DNA from: Liolophura sinensis
Lineage: Eukaryota > Mollusca > Polyplacophora > Chitonida > Chitonidae
DNA length: 64,000 nt
Assembly (NCBI RefSeq): GCF_032854445.1
Contig: NC_088300.1
Coordinates: 74,887,005-74,951,004 of the forward strand
Reading direction: 5' to 3'
Every line of letters starts with the position of its first letter. Position 1 is the first letter of the stretch. A program made the position numbers and the translations under genes. Below are positions 1-13,100 of this stretch, in pieces. Under the pieces are notes generated by a model. The model was not told the origin of the DNA. It searched no databases and saw only the letters and a list, made by a program, of their open reading frames with translations.

Positions 1-96
1 TTAATTTTCTGTTAATGAATGTCCACATGTGCACGTGTAAAGTTAAGCGTTGCTTTTACTCTTCCCTAATTTCAGTACACGCACTGTTGGTATTAC

Positions 97-284
97 CTGG
101 GGTTGAACGCCTCCCATTTGCCTATGATGATCCCAGTATCCAAGGTAACGCTTACAAACTTATCACTGGTCACAGACACGACACGGTCTGGCTGGACGGT
201 CACTTCCAAAACGGCCGGCCACACGGACTGCTGAGTCAGCAGAAATGAGAGAAGAACCAACAACCACATAGCTGGTGACACCAT
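97..284 (-). CDS. HPSE-like: Heparanase gene E, alpha type, exon 1 only
   Basis: Start codon at 284. It encodes a hydrophobic leader ([15 protein letters not shown]) and [19 protein letters not shown], ending AACCCCAG before gtaata. It matches exon 1 of gene C except for one extra leucine codon in the leader. The remaining exons would lie left of the window. It sits about 750 bp downstream of gene D's stop, in the same head-to-tail layout as gene C after gene B. Confidence 0.82.
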
Positions 285-336
285 GGCTTACCTAACAGGA
301 CTCAACACTGACACAGCCCTAGATCCTCGGTATGCC

Positions 337-342
337 TTTATA
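337..342 (-). promoter_or_regulatory. TATA box of heparanase E
   Basis: TATAAA on the minus strand, 53 bases upstream of the ATG. The same hexamer is at the same distance in gene C, so it is probably functional. Confidence 0.45.
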
Positions 343-985
343 TTCATGTCAAGTTCGATCTATTTGTTTGTGAGATATCACGAGGTGTGAATAGGCCTAC
401 TGTACGGCTTATCTGCAGTACATTGTCTCAGTTCTATATACATATATGTACAGTTGTCTTCACTCAGGGTTGAGACCTATAAGTTTGCATGGCTATGGAT
501 GATAGTAACTTACACATGGCTTGGCCCAGTTGCACGATAATGTCCATAAAACAAGTTTTATGTATAAATCATAATATTGCAAAGAAACAAACAAAAAAAA
601 ACTACTCCGCTCAAAGTGTAATGTTTTTGAGGGTTCCTACAAAGGTAACATTTTATGAAGATTAAACTGGAGCAACTGGTTCTGGTTATTTAAAGCCGTA
701 CCGGTACTGTAGAATGTTTCACTTTTATTACAATCGTCAGATTTATAGCTGAAGGAAATCTCGACTTAAAGCCACAGCAAAATTTCCAGAGCTGGATTCG
801 AACACACAACCGCATTGGTCAAGAATCTGTTAGTTGTAGCGAGTCAGGGCTTTAAAGTAAAAAAGGTTAACCAATAGTATACATATAAGTCTGGATCGAA
901 AATATTCATGCATGAAATAGGGATAGTGTTTGTTACTCCAAAAGAACGAACATCACAAAACGGGTTTTAAGGGTGTGAAGATATT

Positions 986-991
986 TTTATT
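986..991 (-). terminator. Poly(A) signal of heparanase D
   Basis: AATAAA on the minus strand, 47 bases after the stop codon. The same signal recurs after the stop of gene B (28121-28126), as expected from their shared 3' ends. Confidence 0.6.
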
Positions 992-1037
992 TCGTATCTA
1001 AAATATGGCATAACTGAATGCTGAAGCGCACATAACA

Positions 1038-1194
1038 TTAGGTTCCCATACACGCGGCGGCCCCAGAATTAGGGACAACGATAAATGCAAACGAGAATGG
1101 CGGGAGAGGGACTTCAGATGAGACAATTTTCGGTGGCAAGGGAGGTAACTGTCCAGATATCAGCTCCAGCGGTTTACCATTCAGATTCACCTTC
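1038..1194 (-). CDS. Heparanase D exon 10 (C-terminus)
   Basis: Encodes [14 protein letters not shown], then [18 protein letters not shown] and a final AACMGT before the stop. Human heparanase ends FSYSFFVIRNAKVAACI. The acceptor is gtttcag. Confidence 0.88.
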
Positions 1195-4100
1195 CTGAAA
1201 CACAGCACAAGTCGACAAGTCGAAAAAACATCCACGGAATTGATCTTGCTTTTATCAGGTCAGCCGAAGTTTTAGTGTTGAAGTGTTTATGATGTTGCAT
1301 AAGGCTAGACAAGAAAGTTGGAGCGATAATATAACATTATACATTTACAATAATTTAATTATACCTTTGAGACACACTGTTTACTTAGTGTTAAACATGA
1401 AGACCTTCATCTTGGCTGTCCACAGGTCTTACCTGCTCACCAAGGTTGTATCGTCACCAGACGTCAGCTCGTAAACATGCAGGTCAATACCTCTAAACTG
1501 GGGGAAGGACATATTCATGGATGTGTTGTATAGATTCATCGCGTAGAATGTGATTGCCCCGAGGCCATAACCAGACCTGGGAATAAATGAAACACTTACA
1601 GTATTGAACAAAATATTCCGTGGTGAAATATACAACATACATATGTAAAAATACATCCTCTGCTTAAGCATTGGTGGTAGGGGTGTTACTACTATCCAAT
1701 CATTTACAGGAACAGTTGGAATAAAACCGTAACTGAGGTCTACTAACAAGGGTTTTACGTTATGTGTGACTTTGCCAGCTATCACACTGTTTTTAATACA
1801 TGTACTACATACCGTACATCATTAAAAAATATTTCAAACTATATAGAAAACCAGTCAAGCATATGAAACCGTCTACCCTGTTTTCCTCAGAAAATATCGC
1901 AGTGTTCCAGTTTGAAAGTATCTATAAAATGAACATACATCAGTACTGGTATTAAGCCATCACCATTCACTGAGAAGCAGTTTTGTGGTCAGCTGATGTA
2001 TTCGCTACATTGCTCGTTTGTATCATTTGCATATCTTTTCTCAATGTGACGCTGGTTCTCTCACCATTTGTGTCTTTGTGACAAAGTTCACCAATGTTAT
2101 TCTTTCATCACATACTTTTCCCAACATCAAAAATGTTTCTATACATATACGACACCAATACCCTGTTCCCATGGTGAAAATTTCACCTTCTCGGCTCTCA
2201 GCTGGATTAAACCCGCGGAGCTGTTTTGACAGCTATTACCACTGACGCAAAGGTTACAAACTATATATTTTACAGAGTAACTACGAAGAAGAACACTTAG
2301 AATCCTCTTGAACTTTCATTAGTTAGAACACATTCTAAATTACATTTTAATTAAACATAAAACAGAACGTTTCATGTGTCCTTTTGCTACCTTAGGAGGT
2401 TGTCAAACTAGCACAGTGAATGTAAACCCTATGTTTCTCCTGTGTTTGCACTGTACACAGAACAACGCACCTACTCCTAGTACAGAGAATATAAACCCTG
2501 AGTTTCTCTTATGATTTCCCATGCTCAGAACAACTCATATACTGCTGGTACAGTTACTGTACATCCTGAGTTTCTCCTGTGATGTCCTGTGCTCAGAACA
2601 ACTCACCTACTCCTAGTAGAGAGAATATAAACCCTGAGTTTCTCTTATGGTTTCCCATGCTCAGAACAACTCATATACTGCTGGTACAGTGACTGTACAT
2701 CCTGAGTTTCTCCTGTGATGCCCTGTGCTCAGAACAACTCACCTACTACTGGTACAGTGACTTTAATCCCCGAGTTTCTCCTATGGTGTCCCATGCACAG
2801 AACAACTCATATACTGCTGGTACAGTGACTGTACATCCTGAATTTTTCCTGTGATGTCCTGTGCTCAGAACAACTCACCTACTACTGGTACAGTGAATTT
2901 AATCCCCGAGTTTCTCCTATGGTGTCCCATGCACAGAACAACTCATATACTGCTGGTACAGTGACTGTACATCCTGAGTTTCTCCTGTGATGTCCTGTGC
3001 TCACAGGAACTCACCTACTGCTGGTACAGTGGCTGTAGACCCTGAGTTTCTCCTGTGCCTGTTCTGTACTCAGAACAACTCACCTACTGCTGGTATAGGG
3101 ACTGTAAAACCCGAGCTTCTCCAGGGATGTCCTGTACTCAGAACAACTCACTGTACTGCTGGCACAGTGACTATAAACCCTGAATTTCCCCTGTATTCAC
3201 ATCAACTCACCTACTGCGAGTAGAGTGACAGTAGACCCTGAGTTTCTCCTGTGATATCCTGTATTCAGAACAACTCACCAACTACTGGTACAGTGACTGT
3301 AGACCCTGAGTTTCTCCTGTGTCTGTTCTGTACTCAGAACAACTCACCTACTACTGGTATAGGGACTGTAAACACCAAGTTTCTCCTGTGATGTTCTGTG
3401 TTCAGAACAACTCACCTACTGATGGCATAGGGTGATTATTAACCCCGATTTTCTCAGGTGTTTGCCTGTACTCACATCAACTCACCTACGGTGACTGTAA
3501 AACCTGAGTTTCTCCTGTGATGTCCTGTGTTCAGAACAATTCACATACAGTACTGCTGGTACAGTGACTACAGACCCTTAGTTTCTCCTGTGATGTCCTT
3601 TACTCAGAACAACTCACCCTACTTCTGGTACGGAGACTGTACATCCTAAATTTCTCCTGTGATGTCCTGGTACAGTGGCTGTAGACCCTAAGTTTCTCCT
3701 ATATGTGTTTGCCCTATATTCACAAAAACTCACCTGCTGCTGATACGGCGACTGTAAAACCTGAGTTTCCCTGTATTCACATCAATTCACCTACTGCGTG
3801 TAGAATGACTGTAAACCCTGAATTTCTCCTGTGATATTCTGTATTAAGAACAACTCAGCAACTACTGGTACAGTGACTGTTGACCCTGAGTTTCTCCTGT
3901 GTCTGCCCTGTCCATAGACCCACTCAACCACTAGACCCTGAGTTTCTCCTGTGATGCCCTGTGCTCCGAAAAACTCACCTACAGCTGGCATAGTGACTGT
4001 AGACTCTGGGTTTCTCCTGTGTGTGCCCTGTACTCACAACATCTCCTGTGATGTCATGTACTAAGAACAACTTACCTACTTTTGGCATAGGATGATTTTC

Positions 4101-7100
4101 CGTGATTTTCTTAGATGTTTGCTTGTACTCACATCAACTCACCTACTGCTGATACGGTGACTCTAAAACCCTGAGTTTCTCCTGTGATGTCCTGTGCTCA
4201 GAACCACTCACCTACTGATGGTACACTGAGTGTAAAACCTGAATTTCTCCTGCAATGTCCTCTGCTCCGAAAAACTCACCTACTGCTGGCATAGTGACTG
4301 TAGAACCTGACTTTCTCATCTTTTATCCCTGTGCTCAAAAACCCAAGTATCTCCTGTGATGTCGTGTACTCACAACAACTCACCCACTGCTGACACAGTG
4401 ACCGTAAAAAACCCCGAGTTTCTCCTGTGATGCCATGCATTCAGAACAACTCACCTACTACTGGTACAGTGACTGTAGTCCCTGCGTTTCTCCTGTCCTG
4501 AGAAAAACTCACCTACTACTGGTACAGTGACTGTAGATCCTGAGTTTCTCATCTTTTATCCCTGTGCTCAAAACTATCTGTCCAACTAGGTTTTTGTATA
4601 ATACAGTCAGCCAGTAATCCTGCAAAGCAAAATGTTTTTTTTTATTCGAACCCGACAGTCGTTCAGCTACATGTAAATGTACAATGTTGTCCTAGTAAGA
4701 GCAATAAATCATCATTACATTAATTAAGCATGAAATGTACCGGTGTATATTTGTTCAATCTCAATTAGAGACACAGGATTTAAAATATTTAACACATGTA
4801 AAGTCTGTCTGAATAAAGGAACTTACCGGATTCACACTAAAAACCCCATTAGAATAATCTAGCAGTCCATAGTGTCCTCCTACAAAGGCTTGTCTTAACA
4901 CCACTTCTGTTCCGTAATACGCGGCCAGGCCAAGTTTATCCAGCCACCTGACAGTGTTGTAACAGAACCAGATAATGACTAGCCTTAGCTTGTCCAGACA
5001 GTGTTAGGCAATCACTAGCTTTTGCTTGTCCAGCCACATGACAGTGTTGTAACAGAACCAGATAATGACTAGACTTAGCTTGTCCAGCCAAATGACAGTG
5101 TTATAACAGAACCAGATAATGACTAGACTTAGCTTGTCCAGCCAAATGACAGTGTTGTAACAGAACCAGATAATGACTAGCCTTAGCTTGTCCAGCCACA
5201 TAACAATGTTATAACACAACCAGATAATGACTAGCCCTGGCTTGTCCAGCCACATCACAGTGTTATAACACAACCAGATAATGACTAGCCTTGGCTTGTC
5301 CAGCCACATAACAGTGTTATAACAGAACCAGGTAATGACTAGCCTTAGCTTGTCCAGCCAAATGACAGTGTTGTAACAGAACCAGATAATGACTAGCCTT
5401 AGCTTGTCCAGCCACATAACAATGTTATAACACAACCAGATAATGACTAGCCCTGGCTTGTCTAGCCACATGACAGTGTTATAACAGAACCAGATAATGA
5501 CTAGCGCTAGCGTGTCCAGCCACATAACAGTGTTATAACAGAACCAGATAATGACTAGACCTGGCTTGTCCAGCCACATAACAGTGTTATAACAGAACCA
5601 GATAATGACTAGCGTTAGCCTGTCCATCCACATAACAGTGTTATAACAGAACCAGATAATGACTAGCCCTGGCTTGTCCAGCCACATAACAGTGTTATAA
5701 CAGAGCCAGATAATGACTAGCCCTGGCTTGTCCAGCCACATAACAGTGTCATAACAGAGCCAGATAAAGACTGACCTTGGTTTGTCCAGACAGTGTTAGA
5801 CAATGTCTAGTCTTCGCTTGTCCAGTCACATAACAGTGTTATAACAGAACCAGACAATGGCTTGCCTTAGCTTGTCCAGCCAAATGACAGTGTTGTAACA
5901 GAACCAGATAATGACTAGCCTTAGCTTGTCCAGCCACATAACAATGTTATAACACAACCAGATAATGACTAGCCCTGGCTTGTCTAGCCACATGACAGTG
6001 TTATAACAGAACCAGACAATGACTAGCGCTAGCGTGTCCAGCCACATAACAGTGTTATAACAGAACCAGATAATGACTAGACCTGGCTTGTCCAGCCACA
6101 TAACAGTGTTATAACAGAACCAGATAATGACTAGCGTTAGCCTGTCCATCCACATAACAGTGTTATAACAGAACCAGATAATGACTAGCCCTGGCTTGTC
6201 CAGCCACATAACAGTGTTATAACAGAGCCAGATAATGACTAGCCCTGGCTTGTCCAGCCACATAACAGTGTCATAACAGAGCCAGATAAAGACTGACCTT
6301 GGTTTGTCCAGACAGTGTTAGACAATGTCTAGTCTTCGCTTGTCCAGTCACATAACAGTGTTATAACAGAACCAGACAATGGCTTGCCTTAGCTTGTCCA
6401 ACCACATAACAGTGCTATAACAGAACCAGATAATGACTAGCCTTAGCTTGTCCAGCCACATAGCAGTGTTATAAAAGAACCAGATAATGACTAGCCTTGG
6501 TTTGTCCAGCCACATGACAATGTTATAACAGAACCAGATAATGACTAGCCCTGGCTTGTCCAGCCACATGACAATGTTATAACAGAACCAGACAATGACT
6601 AGCCCTGACTTTTCCAGCCACATAAAAGTGTTATAAAGGAACCTGATAATGACTAGCCTAATATCTTTATCTTCTAATGATTAAAAAAAGACTTTTATGC
6701 ATAGGTTTGTGCAAGTGCATATAGATGCATGGTTAATATAACAATTTCATGTACCGTACACTTACCTAAGTTATCTATCTTTTATCAAGCTTCTGTCCCT
6801 GTTTCCTCAATCAATACACCTGACCATCGGCAGAAATACTTTAGTCTAACACAAAACACCTTTCATACACATAAAACTATAAATACTGAAAGCTTGCTCG
6901 GTTAATGTCAAAGCATTCTGTGGTCAGATCAACTGAAATTCCTTACATGAATCCTGCGATGAATGTGTCGGACACTCCTGAAACACCACCCCCGTAGGCT
7001 GAACTAGTTTCTCCCACCCAGAATTTCTGTGTACCGTGAGACAGGTTACGAAGAATTTCCTGCGCTTCTGTCATATCTGGGATGAAACTGTCCAGTCTAG

Positions 7101-10100
7101 ACGCGTCTATAAAGTCCGCGGCTTTGGCTTCGTGTCCATTCATATAATAACTGGAAGAGAAATTAAAATATCCTTATCTCAGATAGCTAGTTCAAACTGA
7201 AGAAATAAGTGGGGTTTACTTCAAATGTATTTAATTTACTCTAATTAAAAGTAGAGATTGTATGTAAATCACCATTTGGTCTATTCTCCACCAATCCTAC
7301 GGGTGTGGTTCTCTCAGCCAGTATCAAAGCTTATGACAAATTTAAGCGCAGGCTTTGACGGAGAATCCGTTTTTATCAAATTCTAATGACTGAGACATTC
7401 CCTGATCACAGATCAAATTATCTTCATGAATCCTAGGGAAATATTTGCCACACAGGGCTTTTCATTTCATGCAATCACGTGATTAGAGTAGATAAATAAG
7501 AGTCCTGCAAGAGTCCAAAAAACAGGTTAGGTATAACTGCAAACAATTTATTGGGTTTGAGTCGGGGTAAACATGTGGTACGACAGACGTGACATCATGT
7601 TTCATGTTGCTCTTAGGTAAGAATGCCTGGTTATAAGTTGATTCATAGTTACCAAGGAATGTCGGTGGCCGTTTTGGTCGGTCACAACCCTCATCTTACA
7701 TGTATTATTTTTTGTCTTTTCTTTCAGCTGAACTGAATTTTGATGAGTGATTATTATATAGCGTTGTGGTCAAAATTCATATGCATTTCCGAATTAATAA
7801 AAATACAATAATCTGAACAAATTCAACATAGTCATCCTATCTAGATAATTTTGCTGTGGGAGTTTTGACAGGATACAGAAAGCGATTCAAATTAAAGTCA
7901 ATGACCTAAAATTTCGCCCATGACTCAGCTGTACATTTTTGTATTTGCCTGTTACTACTAGAAACATGTAAATTTCAGCGTCAAAAGTTATATTTTTTGA
8001 CATTTATTTGTCCCTAAAACTGAAAGTACAGGTCATAGTTTATACTGTTGTAACGCTGCAGCGTTTGTGGACTACAAATACACCAGAACTTTGACGTCCT
8101 ATACACGAAGGAATAAAATACCTTTGGATCACTTTCTTAAAGGCAGGAGCGAAATTTACAAGTTACCCATTGACTGCATTTATAGTGATTGATGGACTAA
8201 AATTGATTCGTTGCCGATATAAAGTTATACACGAAAGTTATGCAGATGTCATCAATCCTAAATGTACTGGCTGTTATCAAACAATATACGGAAATAATTA
8301 AAATAAGCACATTATAGAATTATTCAGGATGAGATCGGTCTGTCAATGGTTGATAAACTTGCTACAAGAAAATGTCAGGACTTTGATGGGGCTATCACTT
8401 ACTGGTGGAAGGTCATGGCAGAGATATACTCTGACCCAGTTTTCATGAAGCTGAAACAATTAAAACACAAGATTTAACCCCATGGGAGAGAAGATATAAG
8501 TGTCATAACCTGGATACAGTTGTTAGGGAAGATAACAAGCTGTGATATTTAATACACAGATAATCAGACAAATCGTTATGTTCAAAGTTCATTTGTTCTG
8601 GAGTTAACATCTCTTCAATAGCTCTATAAACTCAAACCAAATGATTACTAGCAACTCTGCGGTGAACAGAGCGACGTCTCGACAAACAATATGTAATAAA
8701 GGTACATTGTAAATTTTCATCCACATAAGCAGTATCCTGTGACTGGGTAGGAAATCTGGTCTGGTGTCAGAACATTGTCTGGGTAGAGGGTAATGTCTGA
8801 TGTCAGAACACTGTGTCTTGGTAGGGGGCAATGTGTGGCTTCGGGAAACTGAGTCAGAGTAGGGGGTAATGTCTGATGTCAGAGCACTGTGTCTGGGTAG
8901 GGTGTCATATCTGGTGTCATTATACTGTGACTGGGTTATCTGGTGTCATTACACTGTGACTGGGTAGGGTGTCATGTCTGGTGTCATTACACTGTGACTG
9001 GGTGGGATATCATGTCTTTTGTCAGTAATACTCTAAATGGATATATCTGGCGGTATGAGCCTGTAGCTGGGTGGGGCAACCGGTATCATGACTGGTGTCA
9101 GTATATTGTGGCTTGTTGGAGTGTCATATTTGGTGTCATCATACCGTGACTGCATGGGTTGGATGTCATGTCGTGTGTAAGTATCTTGTGATTGAGTGAG
9201 ATATCAGTATTCAGTGTGCTTGGCTGTAAAATCTGGTGTGAGTATATTGTGACTGGTTGGATGTCATGTCCCGTGTCTATACACTCTGATTGTGTGGAGC
9301 ATCATAGCTGGTGTCAGCATACTGTGACAAGGTAATACATGATGTAAGGTGTCAGTCTAATGTGACTGTGCAATCTAAAATACTTCTGAAAGCTTTTACA
9401 ATGAACTCATTTTGTTAAAGACAGGGTTTATCGTGGATGGCTTACTCCTTTAGGTATGGGCCGCTGGAGCCTACATCCCGTGTCTCGTCTGGGCCTAACA
9501 GAAGGCGTGAGGAGAAGGTGGGCATGGAGTCCATGATCGCACGCAGTCTACCAAAGTCATGCCCTAACTGCCGCGGATCCACCGATCTGTTATATTGGTG
9601 TGGGTAAATATCAGGCTCTACCAATTTAAAAAAGTATATAACAGAGTAACATAACATTAATGGCAATACATGATAAGCTTTACGGAAAGGATCTCTTTTT
9701 GTTGAAGTTAAATTTATGTTACTTCTTGGTATCATACTTTACCATCATTATTGGCTGCTCCTTGACAAAAAATAATTCTTGGTTACAGGCTTTCAGTATC
9801 CTCAATGTGTGGTTTCATGGTTGTCATTACTCTCTAGATTCCATAATATCAATTACTCTCAGCCCGTCGTTTCACGGTGATCGATACTCTCTAGATCCTA
9901 CGATATCAATTACTCTCAGCCTGTCGTTTCACAGTGATCGATTCTCTGTAGATGCTGCGGTATCAATTACTCTCAGCCTGTCGTTTCACAGTGATCGATT
10001 CTCTGTAGATGCTGCGGTATCAATTACTCTCAGCCTGTCGTTTCACAGTGATCGATTCTCTGTAGATGCTGCGGTATCAATTACTCTCAGCCTGTCGTTT

Positions 10101-13100
10101 CACGGTGATCGATTCTCTGTAGATGCTGCGGTATCAATTACTCTCAGCCCGTCGTTTCACAGTGATCGATTCTCTGTAGATGCTGCGGTATCAATTACTC
10201 TCAGCCTGTCGTTTCACGGTGATCGATACTCTCTAGATCCTACGATATTAATTACTCTCAGCCTGTCGTTTCACAGTGATCGATTCTCTGTAGATGCTGC
10301 GGTATCAATTACTCTCAGATTTTGGTTTTCATGGTGATCATTAGTGTTTATAGATTCTATATTAACCTTTACTCTCAGCCTGTCGTTTTATGATAATCAT
10401 TACCCTCCTGATTCCATGATATCCATTACTCTCAGCCTGTGGTTAAACGGTGATAGATAATCTCTAAATTCCATAATATCAATTACACTCCGATTGTGGT
10501 TTCAGGCTGATCATTACTCTCTGTAGATTCTATAATAATCATTACTCTTAGACTGTGGTTTCATTATTACCATTACCCTCTTGATTCTATGATATCCATT
10601 ACTTTCAGCCTGTGGTTTCATGGTGACTATAGTTGTCCACATCCTGCAATACCCATGACTTTCAGCTTGTGGCTTTATGATGACTATAGTTTCCACATCC
10701 TGCAAAATCCATTACATTCAGCCTGTGGTTTCATGGTGACTATAGTTGTCCACATCCTGCAATACCCATTACTTTCAGTCTGTGGTTTCATGGTGACTAT
10801 AGCTGTTCACATCCTGCGATACCCATTACTTTCAGCCTGTGGTTTCATGGTGACTATAGTTGTCCACATCCTGCAATACCCATTACTTTCAGCCTGTGGT
10901 TTCATGGTGACTATAGTTGTCCACATCCTGCAATACCCATTACTTTCAGCCTGTGGTTTCATGGTGACTATAGTTGTCCACATCCTGCAATACCCATTAC
11001 TTTCAGCCTGTGGTTTCATGGTGACTATAGTTGTCCACATCCTGCAATACCCATTACTTTCAGCCTGTGGCTTTATGGTCATCAGTACTCCTTAGATTTT
11101 GTGATATTTATCACAGCTAGTAGATTGACAGATTTGACTAAATTATTGTTACATTCTTAAACGTAAATTGCTCCAACATATAACCAGTGCGTTGGGTGAC
11201 CAAAACCATTACAACATTACAACGTATAGCACTTTTTTTTTACATAGCACATTGTCAAGGTGTTTCCATTGCTCTAACTCTTTCAGCGTTAATACAACAC
11301 TATAATTTTAATAGTGTACGGCACTTAGCAGATACCATCCACACCGGGATATATGCGGAAGCTGAACCAGCGACTTCTACCAATGATCAAACATTACCCA
11401 ACCCTCTAAAGAAAACTACTCGGCTGCCCAACTAGCAATGGCCTTATGTTGGTACAAGAAGAATCGATAGTGTATCCCTTCCTACCATTGCCTAACTCCA
11501 AATCCAGAACGTAGCCCTTGTCAGCTGAGTATTTCATTAGTTCAATTGCATTTGCTGGATCCCAAGCTGTTCCAGAACGATACAGGCTGTTTAGACCAAA
11601 AATCAGGCTTAGGTTGGCCTGTGTGGCAAACTGGTTCAGTTCATCCCACGTTGTGGCTGTAAACAAAACCAACAGAGAAATGTAAATGTAAAAAACATCA
11701 ACAGAATAAAGTCGTTGTTCATGATATGGCATTAGACTGGAGACCAGTAGTGGATAAATCCAAATTTAAACAAAGAGCAGACCTATAATGAGCAAATACA
11801 ACTTTTATTGGTACTAGTTGTACCGATGGGTTGACTGGTTTTGAGGATTTGGGGTCGTAAACCTTCGCTTTCTAGGTGCAAATCTGTACGTCATACGTAA
11901 GGAAGTTCGCCAATTACATACCAAAGCTCACCGGTATTATTCTAGCAGCAGCTTCTTCTACCCATGAACCTGTACTCTGTCATGTATATACAGCCTACAT
12001 GAAACGTTAAGGATGGTAAATACCTGTGGAATCAATGAATAACTTTCTCCTTTTAGAGTAAATTCATGAAGAACTACAGTCTATTGCACAATACAAGAAT
12101 AGGAACAGTTTCTTATGTTTGTCTTGCTATTAAACGACCTTTTCATACAGCTATGCTTGACAAAGCAGGGGGTGAAATCTGGTTCATGCGAGTCATTTTC
12201 CAGTGGTGACCTTGACCGTTAACCTTCAGCTCATTTAAGATCAACAGGTGGTCATTAGTTGAACAAGTACAAATGTCTGTCAAAAATAGGTTTTACAGTC
12301 TTTTTGAGTGTTGCTTAACACCATGCTCAACAATTTTCCTTTTATACGACGGTGGTTGGTTTTATGGATAGAGGAAATCGGATTGCCCGGCGTAAACCAC
12401 TGACCTTTTGCAAGTTTCTGAGAAAGCTTCCCACATGTGATGTACATCTGTGCAAGTCATTTTGGTAGAAGGCAAGTAGTCTTCTACGAATCTGACGGTG
12501 CAAACCCACACTGGAGAGTGGTCCGCCTCTTTTTCTCAACTAAAGTACAATACATATAGAGTAACTTCCACGATGACTTACTGGAAAGTGTGCAGTTAGG
12601 AAAGTTTGTGTCCTGGTGTTTATTTCCTGTAGAGAAGATGAGGGAATCCCCTGGTGTTCCCCCAACCCTCAGGTAGGCAGGGTAAAGAGCTCTGGCCAGC
12701 CTGATCGCCAACGATGATCTGCAAATCATGGACACGAGACTTATTTATTTATTTGATGGGAGTATTGCGCCATCCTCAAGAATAATTCATTTATGTGATG
12801 GTGGGAGGAAACGGAGAAGTTCACGACCATCCATAGGTTCCGAAGAGGAATCCCCAGCATGAGTTGAACTTGATTCACATTTCATGGCGAAAGGTTCTTG
12901 GGCCATTGCGCTGTGCTAGCACCCTTATATTACCTTAAGAGTTGCACGTATATAATTTACAAGAACTTTTTTTGGTATTTGGGATACTTTCCATAAACTA
13001 GCATGAATGACAGATCATATCAATATAGGTATCATGGAGTGACCATATCCCTTATATGAGGGCAAGTCGTTCAACTATCGGGCGTGCAATGCATAACATT

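Larger units (their letters stand above)
285..1037. other. Intergenic spacer between heparanase E and D
   Basis: About 750 bp holding the promoter side of gene E and the 3' UTR of gene D. It is almost the same sequence as 27411-28172 between genes C and B. No further gene is visible. Confidence 0.5.
1..2560. repeat. Segmental duplication with 27128-29700
   Basis: Colinear near-identity at an offset of about 27.1 kb. It covers exon 1 of gene E/C, the spacer, exons 10 and 9 of gene D/B and the start of the exon-8 array. Confidence 0.8.

Noticed and set aside
9660-11095. Open frames on both strands (225, 168 and 91 codons)
   Set aside because: Both derive from 57-bp minisatellites in heparanase D intron 3, a multiple of three on either strand.
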